64,000 nt of DNA from Telopea speciosissima. Its lineage: Eukaryota > Streptophyta > Magnoliopsida > Proteales > Proteaceae. Made by a program: the position numbers and the translations under genes. Shown in pieces: positions 1-13,400 of this stretch (the first letter of the stretch is position 1; every line of letters starts with the position of its first letter). Below the pieces are notes generated by a model that saw nothing but the letters and a program-made list of their open reading frames with translations, ran no database searches and had not been told where the DNA came from. Location of the stretch: assembly GCF_018873765.1 (NCBI RefSeq), contig NC_057916.1, positions 10,558,001-10,622,000 of the forward strand, in the 5' to 3' direction.

Positions 1-679
1 AGGAGCGTAGTGATGCATATACAAATTTAGTTTAAGCTCAATTTTTCTTGCTGAGAGAGTATGGTGTCTTGTATTTTGTTGCGTGATTTGAGGATTATAT
101 GGGTATTTTAGGTAAAAATTTTATATAGGATTTCACTATGAATATGTAGTAAGGGTTCTTTTTTTGTAATGCAATCTGAGAGAGGTGTGAGAACAAGTGT
201 TTGTAATTTTATTTTCCATTGATAGTGAAGCAAAACTCATATCATCGTGGATATAGACAACCTCGCTGAACCAAATAATTCATTGTGTTCATTTGTGTTA
301 TTGTTGTTTGGGATTTCTATTTTTTTTTCGCATCGTTTTAAGATTCATTTTCATAAACATGTCAAATAAATCTTTGTGACTTGGATGCCTCGGTCGGTTG
401 TTGCACTTAAAAAAAGTAATCTATTTGATCAATTTGGAAGGTGGCCACTGGCCAGCCACATCATCATCTATTTCAGAGTAGCTAGTATCATCACCTGAGA
501 CTGCGTCATCAGATCGCTTCTTTTGCATTAGAATTTAGTTGAGAAAGGCATAAGGATAGGGTGTGATCTGATAAGCTATCAATAAAATGAAGGTTAAGGT
601 TAAAATAGAAATACAAACGCAGCTTATACGATTATTGAAGTTAAAGCTTAATCTGTTGTGAGAGATATATACGATATTA
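1..679. other. intergenic, no gene seen
   Basis: AT-rich sequence with no convincing reading frame, RNA gene or terminal-repeat element. Homopolymer T and A runs only. The window edge may cut a gene lying to the left, but nothing coding is recognisable. Confidence 0.5.
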
Positions 680-680
680 T

Positions 681-1222
681 AGGGATGCAAGTTTGGCTCT
701 GTCGCCTTGGCCCGCCCTGAGCCCGAACAGGGTCTGGGCTGAGATATTTGGCCCTGAGGGCGGGTCAGGGCTAGAAACTTTTGGCCCTGAGTTACGATCG
801 GGTCGGGTTAGGGTTGAGGCCTCGAGATAAACTTGGCCTGGCCAGGCCCGACCCTAATTTAAGTTATACTATAAAATATATATTGATATAATTTATACAT
901 TATGAACTTTAAATTTCACCTACATTTTTTAATATAATATATTATATATGAAGACAATAAACGTTATAATATAATTTATTATATTATTATTTTATGTAAA
1001 ATTAATAAGTTCTTCCCAGCCCATTCCAACCCATGCATTTCTTTTCCCCTCCCCATGATCAGGGCCAATTAGGGTCGGCCCGGTCTGACCCTGAGGGCGG
1101 GTCAGGGTTGGATTTTTCTGGCCCTGAGTCAAGGTCGGGTCGGGCTTGGGCCCAGCTAAGGGGACTTAGGGTTGGGCTAGGGTTCTATAAAACCCGGCCC
1201 AACCCGAACCTATTGCAGCCTT
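681..1222. mobile_element. hAT-like MITE with subterminal GGCCCTGA/GGGTCGGG repeats
   Basis: The ends are imperfect inverted repeats: AGGGATGCAA on the left and TTGCAGCCTTA on the right, whose complement is TAAGGCTGCAA. Both ends carry dense GC-rich motifs (GGCCCTGA, GGGCGGGTCAGGG, GGGTCGGG) around an AT-rich core. ACGATA lies just outside each end and may be a decayed 8-bp target duplication. The (T/C)AGGG end, the duplication size and the subterminal arrays fit a non-autonomous hAT element. There is no transposase frame; the open frame at 1033-1236 is repeat sequence. Confidence 0.7.
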
Positions 1223-2606
1223 ATACGATAAGATGAGGCGAGTGACCCCAATAATTCCTTCTTTGATTCATTTGTTATTGTATAACTGATCATTGCAGAA
1301 TGATGTTGAGGTAGAATTGGTTCAACCTAATTTGGTTTTCTTTGATTTTGATTCTTTTCAAAGGCCACCTCAAACACATCAGTAGATTGCAGAGAGTATA
1401 ATAGGTTTCAAAAACCCGGATTGGACTTACAGCCCTGACTGAATTTAACCAGAACCGGACATCTCGACGGTCTGTTCATAGCTGAACTGGATTTGATTGA
1501 ATCCAGTAAAAAAAATCAGGGGCCAAAGTGGGAAAAAACCTAATTGTTTTGTTGGGAAGTGATGAAAATCCAGCCAGTTGAACCATGGCTTGTTCTCTGG
1601 GTTGAAGTATTGAACAATGCAGTATTGTGCCAAAATTCTAGGCAAGATGTACATAAGAATGTGGATGAGCTCTGGAGATACATGACTGGCAAGAATAGAA
1701 CTAGAAATAAATTATTTTGGATGAATTCTACTGGTTATGACTGTGGCTCCAACATTAATTCCATGGAATGGCAAAACAGAATTTAAATAATTACACCAAT
1801 TATAGAAGGGATCAGGAGATTAGTTCAGTTGCATTTACTCATCAGTCATCCTCCAAAAGTGACTACTGTAAATGCTGTGCTAGCTCATTCAGAATAATTC
1901 CATTCAAGTTTTAACATTAAGAAGATAGTTGTAGAAGGCAAATCAAACACATTGACGATTACCTAAGAATACATGCCAAAGATTGTTGTCAAGCCATTAA
2001 AAACATGCTAATATAAACAAAACCAAGTTCGAATAATTCATTTTCATGTTCACTTACAAAAGAAAGTATTTAATTGAAAAACAACAAAGTAAGTCATTAG
2101 TAGAAACAGAAAGGCAGTGACTTTACATAGACTGATAGAAACACAAAAAGTTAATGGTCTACACATTCTTGACCACACTAATAAAAGAATCCCAGATTAG
2201 AATGAACCTTCCTCTTCATATGGCCAGATAGATACACTCAAAATTGGTTCCAATATTTGTAAATAACATAGGGCTCCAAAACAGACTAGCCAAAAGAAGA
2301 GTTATAAATGAAGGATCATTGAACACATACTTCTGTACACAACTATGGACATCGACCGGAACTGCCTTCTCTGTAGGTTAAAAGGATTGGGGTTTTCATT
2401 TGGAACCTCTACCATCCATACGTGCCCTCTTCGCACATAGAAAATGAAATCTTTGAGCCGAACATGCAAATGTGCTTAGAACAGCTCCATCAAAAGGTTT
2501 CAAAAGTTAGTTTGTTTTTTTTTTCTTTCTTTTCTTTTTCCCCTATTTATCTTTCCTTTTTTGGACTCATCTCATTATTTTTTTTTAAAATTAATCACCT
2601 CGGTTG
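1223..2606. other. intergenic, 3' side of the LARP gene
   Basis: Small frames at 1445-1786 and 2422-2610 resemble no protein I know and overlap on opposite strands. The stretch next to 2606 probably holds the 3' untranslated region of the minus-strand LARP gene. Nothing else was seen. Confidence 0.5.
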
Positions 2607-5600
2607 CTAACTTGCACCAGATCCTGTCATTTTTGCATGGAGACGGTTAGGATCATCAACTATGAGTGCATCAGCACCAGCTTCTTCTCTCAGATTAATG
2701 TTTTGAATGCCTGTTGAAATGTCTGTGACAGAGCTAATCCGAGCATCCAAAGAGCGATTCTGTACCCAATTCATCCAATCTCTACGGTTACGCATCTTAT
2801 CTCCCTGTAATAAGAGTCATCATAAGTAAATCCATTCATTTCAAAAAATAACAGGTGTTAAACAGTAAATAAAACTTACTTGTACTTCTACAACAGCAGA
2901 GGATTCCAATGCTCTCACTATCAAGTTGATATCACTTGTCATGGCTTTAACCTATGCAATAGAGAAAGAAAGGAAAAGTAGCATCAATAAATTAAAAGGG
3001 ATTTTTTAAAAATTCAAAAATAAAAGGGGCAAAAAAAAAAAAACAATATTAATGATGATAAAATCAATTTACAAGGGGGAAAAAAAATGACATTATAAAA
3101 GGGAAAAGGCGAAAAAGACCAGCCAATATTGATAAGTACTATAGTTTTGATGTTATGTCAAATGCAAAAGCCCATTAAATTACATGCCTAAAAGGTTCAG
3201 TTTGGTTTTATCCTTGTGCAAATAACTCAGATTAAAACGATTTTCCCTATCCACTTGCTGAAAACCCCACCGACGTCTTCGGGAAGGAACACAAAATACA
3301 TATTGGAGGAGAAATAGCTTAAATGCTCCAGCAACTGATGAAAACTTAGTGAGAGAAGGCAGCGAAAAAATAGGTGAGACAAAAGCTGTGTGCTTCTTGC
3401 CAAATAAAAATGAGAAGTACAACTATGAACATGTAGGGAAGTAGGAAAATTTGTATTCAAATATTTACCTCCAGATGATATTGAAACACACAGAATGATC
3501 AACTAAATTTAATGTCAGCTCCTCTGGCAATACTATACCTTAAATACACTGGCTAGACAAACAAACCATCCTTTAATTAAAACATATTTTAGTTCATAAG
3601 AGGCACAAGAAGAAAAATTGTAGTGAAGGTTGCGCATCACTGAGCAACGGAAGCTAGTTGTATAACATCTGTTTTCAAGGAAATAAAAATAGGCATCAAA
3701 TACTTTACCATATTCATGCATATGTGCAGCAATATTACAAGAGAAACAAAAATAACAAATCGATAGCAAACCTGAACAAGAAATGCAGTTAGAGATATAA
3801 TATCCAGACAGAAAATTCCACTTTGGACCTATACACATGTCCAGGTGTACTCAAACAAGGTGCCCAAAATTTGGACCTTGGCATCTAACATACAAACAGC
3901 TGTATATTCGAGTGGTTTTCAGAAGTTATATATGATGTAACATTAGTTAAGATTTATGCTACTTAAAAAGGCAGAAGGGTTAACTATATCAGAAGATTTA
4001 ATTGTCGCCTTGACCTAAACTTTGCCATTAAATTAAATTTTTTAGATTTAGCCTGACAGGCTAATATGAACTTCAGTGCCTGTCATGTACATTGTTGTAT
4101 TGATATCAAAGGCAAGAATGAGTACATGTGAGATGTGACTGTTATTTGTTTTAACACAAGAACATGTTTAGCGGTCCTGAATATTCCCAAATTAAAAAAA
4201 AAAGGAGGAAAGAAAGAGAAGACGTGAATAAGAAAAAAAAAAAAAAAAGGGAAAATTTTTTCTTGGAAAATGTAGCAGTAAAGTTACAGCATAATGGAAA
4301 ATATTCAGGCCAGAATAAATGAGAAATAAGCTCGTGAGGCTACTAGCATATAAACCCAGACTATGTCAAATAGGGAAATTTTGATTCCCAGTCTCTGACA
4401 AGTTGGTTCAACCTGTTTGGCAAAAACATGGGCTACCTAACCTGGATCAGGGATAATAATATTCAAAGACCTCATGTTTCAACTTCTATGGCTGCAACTA
4501 TATCGAATAAAATTTCTTAATAGCTCTAATAAATACAATTTTCTCATATTACTGGAAAATAATCTATAATAGACATCTAACCAACTCTAGAGGTGTGGGG
4601 AGGATATTAAGGTATCTCTCTGTCTACATTTTCAAAGGTTCATAAAGCTAAAAATGTTTGAGAAATGCATCTAATATAGGGTGTATAATAATAAAAAAAA
4701 ATATTAAGATTACCCACATATATTTGAAATAACCCACACCGCAATTGGAATGGGAAAAAAATAAACTTGAGGTATAGATAGTAGAAGTCACATGCAAGGG
4801 ATGCAGAGGAGATATATGAAGCTTCTTGGTTTCAGCTGTGATTGATTATATGTAGTCTTCATTGTTGGCTATCTAGAAAATGCTTCCTCTAATAGTCCAT
4901 TAAATTATTTACTGTCAGGCTATCAGAAGCAGTGGTGTAGTTAGTTAATTGCCTTCTTTAAAAATTTAAAAAAAAAAAAAAAAAAAGCAGAAGAAAACTC
5001 GATATCTTCTTCTCTAAATCAAATAAATATGTAGAAAACAGGGCCCTGTTTCAAATCAAATTAAATATGTTAACCAAATCAAAACCCAGAAATAATTCAA
5101 TGCATTGACATGATCATTCAACAGCACAACATAGGCTAGGAGATGCCACTCTTGGCTAGATCATCAACCACATCATTCCCAAACCTTGGTCCAACGGCAT
5201 GAGAAGTTCATCAGGGAAGCCAAAGCCCAAAACTCTATGAGATAGAGAATCTTCCAGCTCCTAGGGAGGGTAGCTCATAAATTGATTAACAAGTTTAGTA
5301 GTTAAACTCTCAACACATGAATATACTAAGTTTTCTTTTGATGCAAAAGGTTGCATAATCTTTCCTTTGGAGAGGGAGGAGGATGAAGAGTCCTCCCAAA
5401 ACAGAATCAAATAAAATAAAACATATTGAATATGTTTCCTTTTTTCCCCCCCTATGGTCATATTGGTTGTGCATAACACAGACAGTTACCTCCTTACAAT
5501 CAGGTGCCTACTTAATTACCTCAAACAGATTTTCCTTCCACAACCAATATTACCTAATGTCCTAAAGAAGAGAACTGATATTTTTCAGCCACAACTTCGA

Positions 5601-7053
5601 GTGTCTCTTGAATTGGCATACCACATGTTCTATGGTTTTTTTTTTCTCTTTTTTTTGGTGATAGCTTCAAAAGTAAAAGAATGAATTATTTTAAGAGCAA
5701 TAGGATTTTGTGAGCTTTCAGGAATTCATAAAAATGACCTCATAAACTATGTTATAGCACAAGAAAATAGGTGTCAGAGTAGAGCAATCACCCTTCGAAA
5801 CCCTGCAATAAGATGAACAGGAACCCAGCCTTCATTGTCCATCAAACTCTTCATGTATGCATCCTTAATCAAGTTCTCCTTGCTACATTGTCAACCATAA
5901 AAGTTAAATTATAGGAAAACAGTAATCAGTATGTATAAAGAAAAATCTTGCAATTTTTGAAGTACCTGAAGTAATACTCAATTTGATGGAGTATTCTGCT
6001 GCACAGTTCAAGTTCTGAGTTTGGCAAAATAGGCTGATTGTATGTTTGTACTCCACTCATTGGATCCACATAAGGTGGCAGGGACGGTACCGGAGGCAGA
6101 GGAGTCGCTGGAGGCAAAGGAGGATAATACAATGGATTTGACGCATCTGTAAAGTAAAGTGCAGAGTTAGACTAATCATAAAAAAATATTCCCTTAAAAG
6201 AATGGAAGAAAAGAAACTCACCTGAAAAGTATGCATTGTAATACCAAATAGAAAGCATGTAGCTGGGAATCGGAGCTGGCGGAGGAGGTGGATGATTGAC
6301 ATTAATATTGACGTATGGAAGAGGGGAATGAAGAAAAGAGTGTGTAAGGGGTGGTGGTTGCCCAAGATATCCAGATGATTCAAATCCATGATGGGTGTGC
6401 TGATCCGAATTCACCCATCTAGCATGGGCATTGGCATTGGTATTGGAATTTAACCCACCTCGATTGCGATTCCAATTGTTAAATCCACGTTGTTGTTGGT
6501 GACGTCTATTCGAAAAATTCTGATTTCGCAAGCCACCATCTCCTCCTCTTTTTCCTCCTTTCCAATTGAACCCATTACCCCTTTGATTCTGACCCAATCG
6601 ATTAGAAGGATAATGGTGATGATTTTGGTTATGGCCATAGTTATATTGGCTTGAAGACTGATTCTTAATTGGCCTAGGTCCCATTGACGATGGGGTAGAG
6701 GAGGACATCACTGTAGTATGGTCTGACCTAGGAGCAGAGTCATCAACAGATACAGCTATTGAAACCGTAGAATCAACAGTTAAAGAAGAAGACTCATCAG
6801 CTGCAGTCATCTTTGTAGGGACAGAGTTACAAGTCTCAATTTCAGCCATCGAAGTTGTGGGGAAGATAACCTGCAACCAAAAGAAAAAATCCCCCAAATG
6901 TGTTTAGTAGTTGTCATTAATATGAACGAAACCAAAACCAACAGAAAACCCTAAAAAACGACCCAAGCAATAGAAAGGAAAAAAAACCTCAGGAGAGGAA
7001 ACTCCAGGAGAAGAGAGAGCGGGCCAGGACGAAGCATCCATAATAGAATCCAT
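2607..7053 (-). CDS. LARP1C-like: La-related protein, plant LARP1b/1c type
   Basis: Six exons read on the minus strand: 7053-6988, 6870-6222, 6146-5966, 5882-5792, 2951-2880 and 2804-2607. They total 1257 nt, giving 418 aa with no frame break. The start is the ATG at 7053, giving MDSIMDASSWPALSSPG; the WPAL motif is typical of plant LARP1 N-termini. Residues ~60-235 are low-complexity, rich in N, Q, H, R and G, followed by a proline-rich stretch. The La motif (winged-helix RNA-binding fold) runs from about residue 285 to 360 across exons 3-5, with LCSRILHQIEYYFS, NLIKDAYMKSLMDNEGWVP and LIAGFRRVKAM. LARP1 proteins bind mRNA, 5' TOP and poly(A) tracts, and act in cytoplasmic mRNA decay and translation control, in Arabidopsis also during heat stress. 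There is no DM15 repeat region, which matches the short LARP1b/1c class rather than LARP1a. Intron 4 is unusually long (~2.84 kb) and holds only spurious small frames. LARP1b versus 1c cannot be decided here. Confidence 0.9.
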
Positions 7054-7589
7054 TACTAATGCAGCTTTAATGTTGTGAGGTTCAGAGAGTTTCTTCCAAG
7101 GGTTGGTTGAGGTGAGGTGGTGGTGGTGGTGGTGATCGGAGAATTGTTGCAGGACTGGTTAGCCATAATGGGAAGAAGAGCTTCTGAGTGTGTTCAAATA
7201 GAAGTGTCTGGGGAGTGGGGACCAAAACGAAACGAGGCTTTCAGGGCTGGAACAGAAAACAGAAAAAGACCACTTGAGCTTAGCTTTTACTGTTCATGTC
7301 GTTTTCCCCATACGATGAAACGAGGAAATTACAGAACCAACAAATCTTGGAATTTGGAGATTCTGGTTTCCACAGATATATCTTTCTATCCATGCAAGCG
7401 AGAGCGAGATAGGTACACCGTGTATATACAAAAGAAGAGACCTAAAAAGAAAAGGAAAACATTACTCTCCTCTCCTGCACATGATTTGGGATTAGACCCA
7501 GTTTTTCCATGAGTTTTCTATCCTCTCCTGTCACCATTCCAACTTCTCGGGTGTTTGGGAATTTAAGGGTATTTCGGACCTCCAACCAT

Positions 7590-7790
7590 AGTTTTAGGGA
7601 TCCGTATCGGTATCCACGGTCACCGATCCAAGAGCGATCCCGTATCGGTGGATCGGTGCAGATCAGGGTAAAATGTAAGAAAACCCATTTTTTAATTTGA
7701 AATCAGGAGTAAATCTGTCTGGTGTAGATCAATACAGGATGATCTGGATCGGTATCAATGGAGACCGATCTTGTATCCTATATTGTTATG
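7590..7790. repeat. GATACCGAT-family repeat, copy 1
   Basis: A run of CCGTATCGGTATCC, GTATCGGTGGATCGG and GATCGGTATC motifs on both strands surrounds an AT-rich middle. The same architecture recurs at 12577, 14496, 27565, 38035, 45940 and 51955. Confidence 0.6.
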
Positions 7791-8019
7791 AGCTTAATGG
7801 CGCTTACTCTAATGTATGAGTGTTATATTGGACCAGCCTACTATAGGGTAGATTAAAAGACTTGATTTAACGTGTTCCATCAGCTTCGGAGCTTTTGACA
7901 TATCGATCAAATATCTAACAAATATCAATTTTTAAAACCCCTCCAACACATAAAGGAGAGTAATAATAATCTTAGATTCAAGGTGGTGAGAAACCCAGAA
8001 TGGGTAAGGTGTGAAAACA

Positions 8020-8530
8020 AATCTAAATCGTTTATGAATCATTTAAAAAATAGTTCCGTTTTTTGTTTTAAAAATAAAACTATTTATTAAATAGTTCGAT
8101 TTGATTTTAAACTGTTGAACCAATGGTTGGGAACCATGTAAAACCTATTAGATCGAATATAAACCAAACCATTTAAGGACTCTTTATGAACATCTTTCTT
8201 TTGTCTTCTCTCTTTTTTTTCTAATTCTAAACTCTAAAGGCATAAAATCAAAAATCATTCAAGGAATGTTAACAAACAATCTGAGACTGTTTATGAACCT
8301 ATTACCCCAAATCGATAACAAACTGAGACTGAAACCATTTAAAACTGTAAAATCAAAATTATTTATAAAACAAGAAACCTTTTTTTTTTTTTGATAAACA
8401 TAAATCAAGAAACTGAAACCATATAATAATTGATTTTGATTTCACAAACTAGATCCATTTAATAAACGGTTTGATTTTTAATTTCTACGTACTTCACTTT
8501 TAACCAAAACCACACCATTTAATACCCTTA
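8020..8530. repeat. hAT-like repeat with AAACCATTTAA / TTTAATAAACGG motifs
   Basis: Repeated short motifs (ACCATTTAA, GTTTATGAA, TTTAATAAACGGTTTGATTT) occur in both orientations. The pattern matches stretches at 41530-41930 and 61080-61290. Clean ends were not found, so the borders are approximate. Confidence 0.45.
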
Positions 8531-8718
8531 ACCGTTGATGAAAGAAAATTTTTCTAGGGATTTATGTTTAGAAATAAAATACAATTTCTAGCAGAGTTAT
8601 ATTTTATTCCTATTTGACATTCTCACTCTTTTTTGGATAAAAATTTGAATCTCATTTATGAGTTATGATATAGGAGATTTACTTTTATTTTTAATATCTT
8701 ATTTTTTTTTATATATTT

Positions 8719-8895
8719 CGGGAGTAAAAATGCTACCTAGTCACATGCGACGCAGCCCCATGCGTCTTGACACAAGGCCACACAAAATGACCACCACGCC
8801 CCCATAGAAAGGCAAAAATTCTTGAGACTACGATGGTCATTTTGCGTTGCCCTGTGTCTGGGGCTACACGTCACACACGACCAGGTGCCTTATCT
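8719..8895. mobile_element. palindromic MITE, Mutator-like, degenerate
   Basis: The left arm (GCTACCTAGTCACATGCGACG, AAAATGACCACC) is complementary to the right arm (GATGGTCATTTTGCG, CGTCACACACGACCAGGTGCC). The left end begins GGGAGTAAAAATG. The arms are related to those of the element at 60186-60387. A 9-bp duplication is only partly visible. The frame at 8822-9013 is inside this repeat and is not a gene. Confidence 0.6.
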
Positions 8896-10412
8896 TTCTC
8901 TTATATTTTATACTAATATATTAATTTTTGGTGCGTACCTTTTTGTGGGCAATGGGGATTCTGTGGTCCGGTTGTCTAGATTGGGTCTCTTCCACTTATG
9001 CCCACCAAAGTAGGTTTGAACAAGCCAATTTGACCTCAAAATGTTAGTGTTAGGTTTTCAACTTCTTTAGCCTCGTTTATGTTGATGCCCTTTTGTGCAA
9101 TGTCATTGGTCCTGTATTGTTGCAATCGTGCAAGAGCCACGCAACCACACATTGATTTTTTGCCCATGTTATTATATGATCAAATCCTTAACTAACCATT
9201 TTAGAATTTAGAATTTTTTTTTTGGAAGCATGGACAATGTTGAAGCATAGGACTCGAACATGTGCTCAACTTCCAATGATTTGATTCGCCCTTAAATCAA
9301 TTGATACTCTAGAAATTGGAATTGGATAAGAAAAGTAAAGATTTACCATCATCTCTAAAATTTTTGTGTTCACTTATTTTTTTTGGTAAATTTTGATTCA
9401 ATAAATTTAGGGATGTTGCAACAAAAGATAAATTTCATTTATATTATGCTATTTTACTGATTAAAAGAAGGGAACAATAGTAGAAAATGAAAATCAAACA
9501 TGAATAATGGGAAATTCAAGGAGGGTTCTAGAAATCGATTCCAATTCAATCCGGTCCCTACTTGACATTGAGTGATTCATTTAATCCAACTCCAATTACC
9601 AAATCATGATTTTGGATAAACAACATTGTGCAAGGTGGAAGAATGAGAAAGCTAGAAAGTCTTTAATCGTTATACCCTTTTTTTTTTTTAAAATAAAAAA
9701 ACACCATCATTAAGGCCCTCTTTGGTATGATTTCAATAATTATTTCAGAATTTGATTTCAATTTCGGAAGCTATTTGATATGATTTTGCACCTTATTTCT
9801 GGAAATTTGAAATCAATTTCGTGAAAATATCTGAAGAGCTATTTCACCTATTTTGCGCTAAACATTTTAATAGGCACATGTTTAATTATAATATTTAAAC
9901 TTGATACCCTTTAACGAGATCAAGATGGTTGGAGGTTGAGAATCATATGCCACTTTTAGTAGGTCTATTTTTTTCCTAAAAAAAAAAGTGTGTCAGTGTA
10001 AACCCCATAAGTCATTATGTTTCAAGATATACGAAGGAATCCCTAGTACTCCAACATCATTAAGGTTCCCCCCCCCCCGGTTAAATATTTATATATTAAA
10101 TCAATGATATAATCAAAAGTAAATTATTTACCAAAAAAAAACAAGTAAATTAAAATACAAGGTAAATGATACAAAAGTAATATATTTTGTTTCTTTCCCA
10201 TAAAAAAAAAAAATTTTTTGATACAAAAGTTCTGCGCATCCATAATTCATCATTCAATAGCCTTAAAAATTTTATCCTCTAAGTTGAAACATTTATTGTG
10301 TGCTTCACATGTGCTACAGGTCTCATAATTGCGAATGACAGGCTTACTATGGCAATGAATGTATAACCGATACGCAATTCAATCATATCCCCTCTTATGC
10401 ACGATGTTCAGA

Positions 10413-13400
10413 TTATTTACGTTCTACTCTCTTATCGAAAGAGAATTCTAAATGACCCATAGCGATTTCGTGCTGTTTACGGAAGGATTCAACGAATGGA
10501 GGAAGTTGAGTTGAGCTCGGAGGCTCGTAACTTTGATCTCTCTCATACTGCTGATGATGATGATGTGAGGAAGAGCCATCATTGTATTGGTTATTCGGGG
10601 AATTCGAACCTTCACCGACGTCCCATTGATCAGCGGGTGCGTCAAAATTGCTGAGCCGTGGAGAGGTATGGACGCTGTCGGAGACATCGCTCCGGTACCG
10701 GTGTAACAGATGGACAGGAGACATGCCATGTGTAGGCGTGGATGGCCTGCTTGATGCTGGTGTCCCTGCCACACTTCCTTTTTTCTGCTTGATATGCTTC
10801 TTTGCCGTGTGATGCCAATGTCTTAGAGCAGTGGCTACTCTCTCATTGAAGATGGTAGGCTTCATTGTGGAACCCATCTGTACATTTTCATAACATTCCA
10901 CACAAAAACACACATTATATATTTATAGGAACCAAAGATTAATTCAAGCAATTAATAAAGCTTGTTTGGGGCTCACCTGTGTCACCAATGCATAGAGAGG
11001 AAGAGTTACATAACTACATAAGATCTGAATGAGAACCCTGATCAAACATCAATCACCATTAACAATTTTTTAGATTCTTTTCAAGAATTAATCAATTAAT
11101 GGAACAAAATTTATGAAATAAGATACTTTACCCCATTGAGATTCGGATGACGACATCTTCAGTTTTTTCATGGAAGCAAGACTTAATTCCGAATTCATAC
11201 TGAAATCGATTAAAATACCCATTAGAATAGTTATTTTGTGCTAAAGAACAACAATTCAGATCCTCTACGGTGCGTTTTCCGGAGTGGCCTGAGCGGTGCA
11301 GACTGAGCCGCACGTGCAATGATCGCCTTATATCTGCCCAAACGCCTTATCTGAGTGGGGGTAAGGTGGTCATTGCACGCACAACCCAGTCTGCACTACA
11401 CAGAGGCCGCTACGGACAGTGCACCATAGAAGATCTGAATCCAAAGAACAATACCCATTGAGAGTGACAGCATGGGTTCAATGGCTTACCACAGACCATG
11501 CGAAGAAGGCGAGCTGAAACGCATTCTGTAGATTGGAGAAGAAGAAGAAGAAGAAGAAATTGGTGTTAATTTGTAGGTTTCAGAATTCAGATTGATGAGA
11601 AGCCTATTAAAAAAAGAGTTTAAATTTTATTACCTGGAAGAGAACAAAATGGATGAGATAGAGTACGAGACGAGGGTTGTTGAACCAGAAGAGGTCATCA
11701 CCTGGTTCAACCACGGGAAAACCCTTTACTACTTCTCCCTTTTCTTGTATCCTCAATCCCATTTTTGTTATGATCACCTGTAGCTTTGTCCCCACCAAGA
11801 GGATGATCTACACAAAGTTCACAAATGAAGGACATCATCACAACCGTAGGATTCAACAATTTGGACCCACGTACAATAGAGAATAATAAGGTATATATTG
11901 TATAAAAATGGTGCTTACGATTAAAGGGATGAAGGGCAGCCATAGATAAGAATACCATCCTGTCAACATAGAGCAAAATCAATTTAGAATTTGTGTAGAC
12001 GGCCTTATTTTTTCAAAACCCCAAACAAACCCTAGGTCCCTTAACTTAAGCCCAAGGTCTGTTTGGATATCTCAATCCGTTCGTAACTGACCATGATTGG
12101 GCCGGTCTGCTAACGGTATATACCGTAAACTAACCCCTATGTGTCTCTCTCTCTTTCCCCACCTTTGGTCTAGACTCTAGGGATTCATTTCAAAAGGAGG
12201 GGGAAAGAGAGAGATAAACACATAGGGTATTAGATTACGGTATATACCACTAGCATACCCATGCCTCTCGCTATTTTTATATATTTATAAAGAGAAAAGG
12301 AAGCATGTGTCACCCACATAATAAATAGTGATGTGCACACTGATACTATCTCTCCTATTCTGATCATATGGACCACATATGGGTGATACCATTCTCTGAA
12401 CCTCATTGGTATAACGCAGATTCCTTATTACATTGCCCTTATAGGAAACCCGCTCCCATACTTATATATATATAGGGTTGGGTTGAGCTAGGCTCAGAAT
12501 GAAGCCTAGCCAAACCTTGGGCTTGGAAATCTAGCCCACGGTCTGATCGGGCCTAATTTGCATCCCCAACTTGGTCTCATGGTTTCAAATATCATTATCC
12601 ATCGACCAATCCGTATTGGTATCAACTTGGCCGATCTTGTATAGGTGGAACAATTATTAGTGAGGGCAAATTTGTCAAAAAATTTAAAAAAATTAATAAA
12701 ATTAGAGGTAAAACTGTCCAATACATCTCGATATGACCAATACATATTGGTACCGGCCAAGTTCAATACCGATACCCGATACCCGACACCCGACACCCGA
12801 TACCAGATATTAAAAACCATGCTAGGTCCCTAAATTGCTTTTTGTGGGCTCAATTCTCAGGGACCCAAACCATTGAATCCCACATATAATTAAGTGGGAC
12901 ATATATATATATTGGGTAATAAAGAGGAACTAAAATGATATAATCCTCATTGTCGGTTTGGGCCTTTCCTCGAGCCTTGGGGCTATGAAGCAATCACCTA
13001 AGTTTTTGGGCCCCCACAAACTTTTTATGGTGTAAGTGGTGTGGGGAGGGGACAAGGGATACATTAATGAGGTGGTGACTTGAAGTCTTCTCACCACCTC
13101 AAATCACTCATGAAACATTCCCAATTGATATTTCTGAAACATTTCTTTTTTGAGAAAAAAAATTAAAAAAAATTTGTTTTTCAGTTACTCACCATGGGTA
13201 TTGAATAATAGGAACATCACTGCAGCGAACCAGATTGCTGGGCTGTTACAGATTACAAAATAATCATAAATCATTTCATAATATAAATATAAACACAAAA
13301 AAAGGGAGGAAATAAACTAAACAAGATAAATTCCAGTGAAAAGGTTCTTGAGCCGCTGGGCCAGGGTGTGCTAGCACCTATGTATTTATCTATTCTTTCA

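Larger units (their letters stand above)
7054..10412. other. intergenic between LARP and MLO2-like genes
   Basis: Nothing coding is convincing. The 7054-7500 part is the upstream region of the minus-strand LARP gene. The rest holds the repeats listed separately (7590-7790, 8020-8530, 8719-8895), a C-run near 10066-10078, and a Tourist-like half-element near 9712-9840 beginning GGCCCTCTTTGGTATGATTT, for which no matching right end was found. Confidence 0.5.

Noticed and set aside
1033-1236. Open frame of 67 codons
   Set aside because: It lies wholly inside the right end of the hAT-like MITE at 681-1222; the codons are repeat motifs.
3180-3838. Three minus-strand frames in the long LARP intron
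   Set aside because: No family resemblance, and the flanking exons splice cleanly in frame without them.
6057-6389. Frames overlapping the LARP exons in other phases
   Set aside because: The LARP frame carries the recognisable proline-rich and La-motif sequence; these are shadows.
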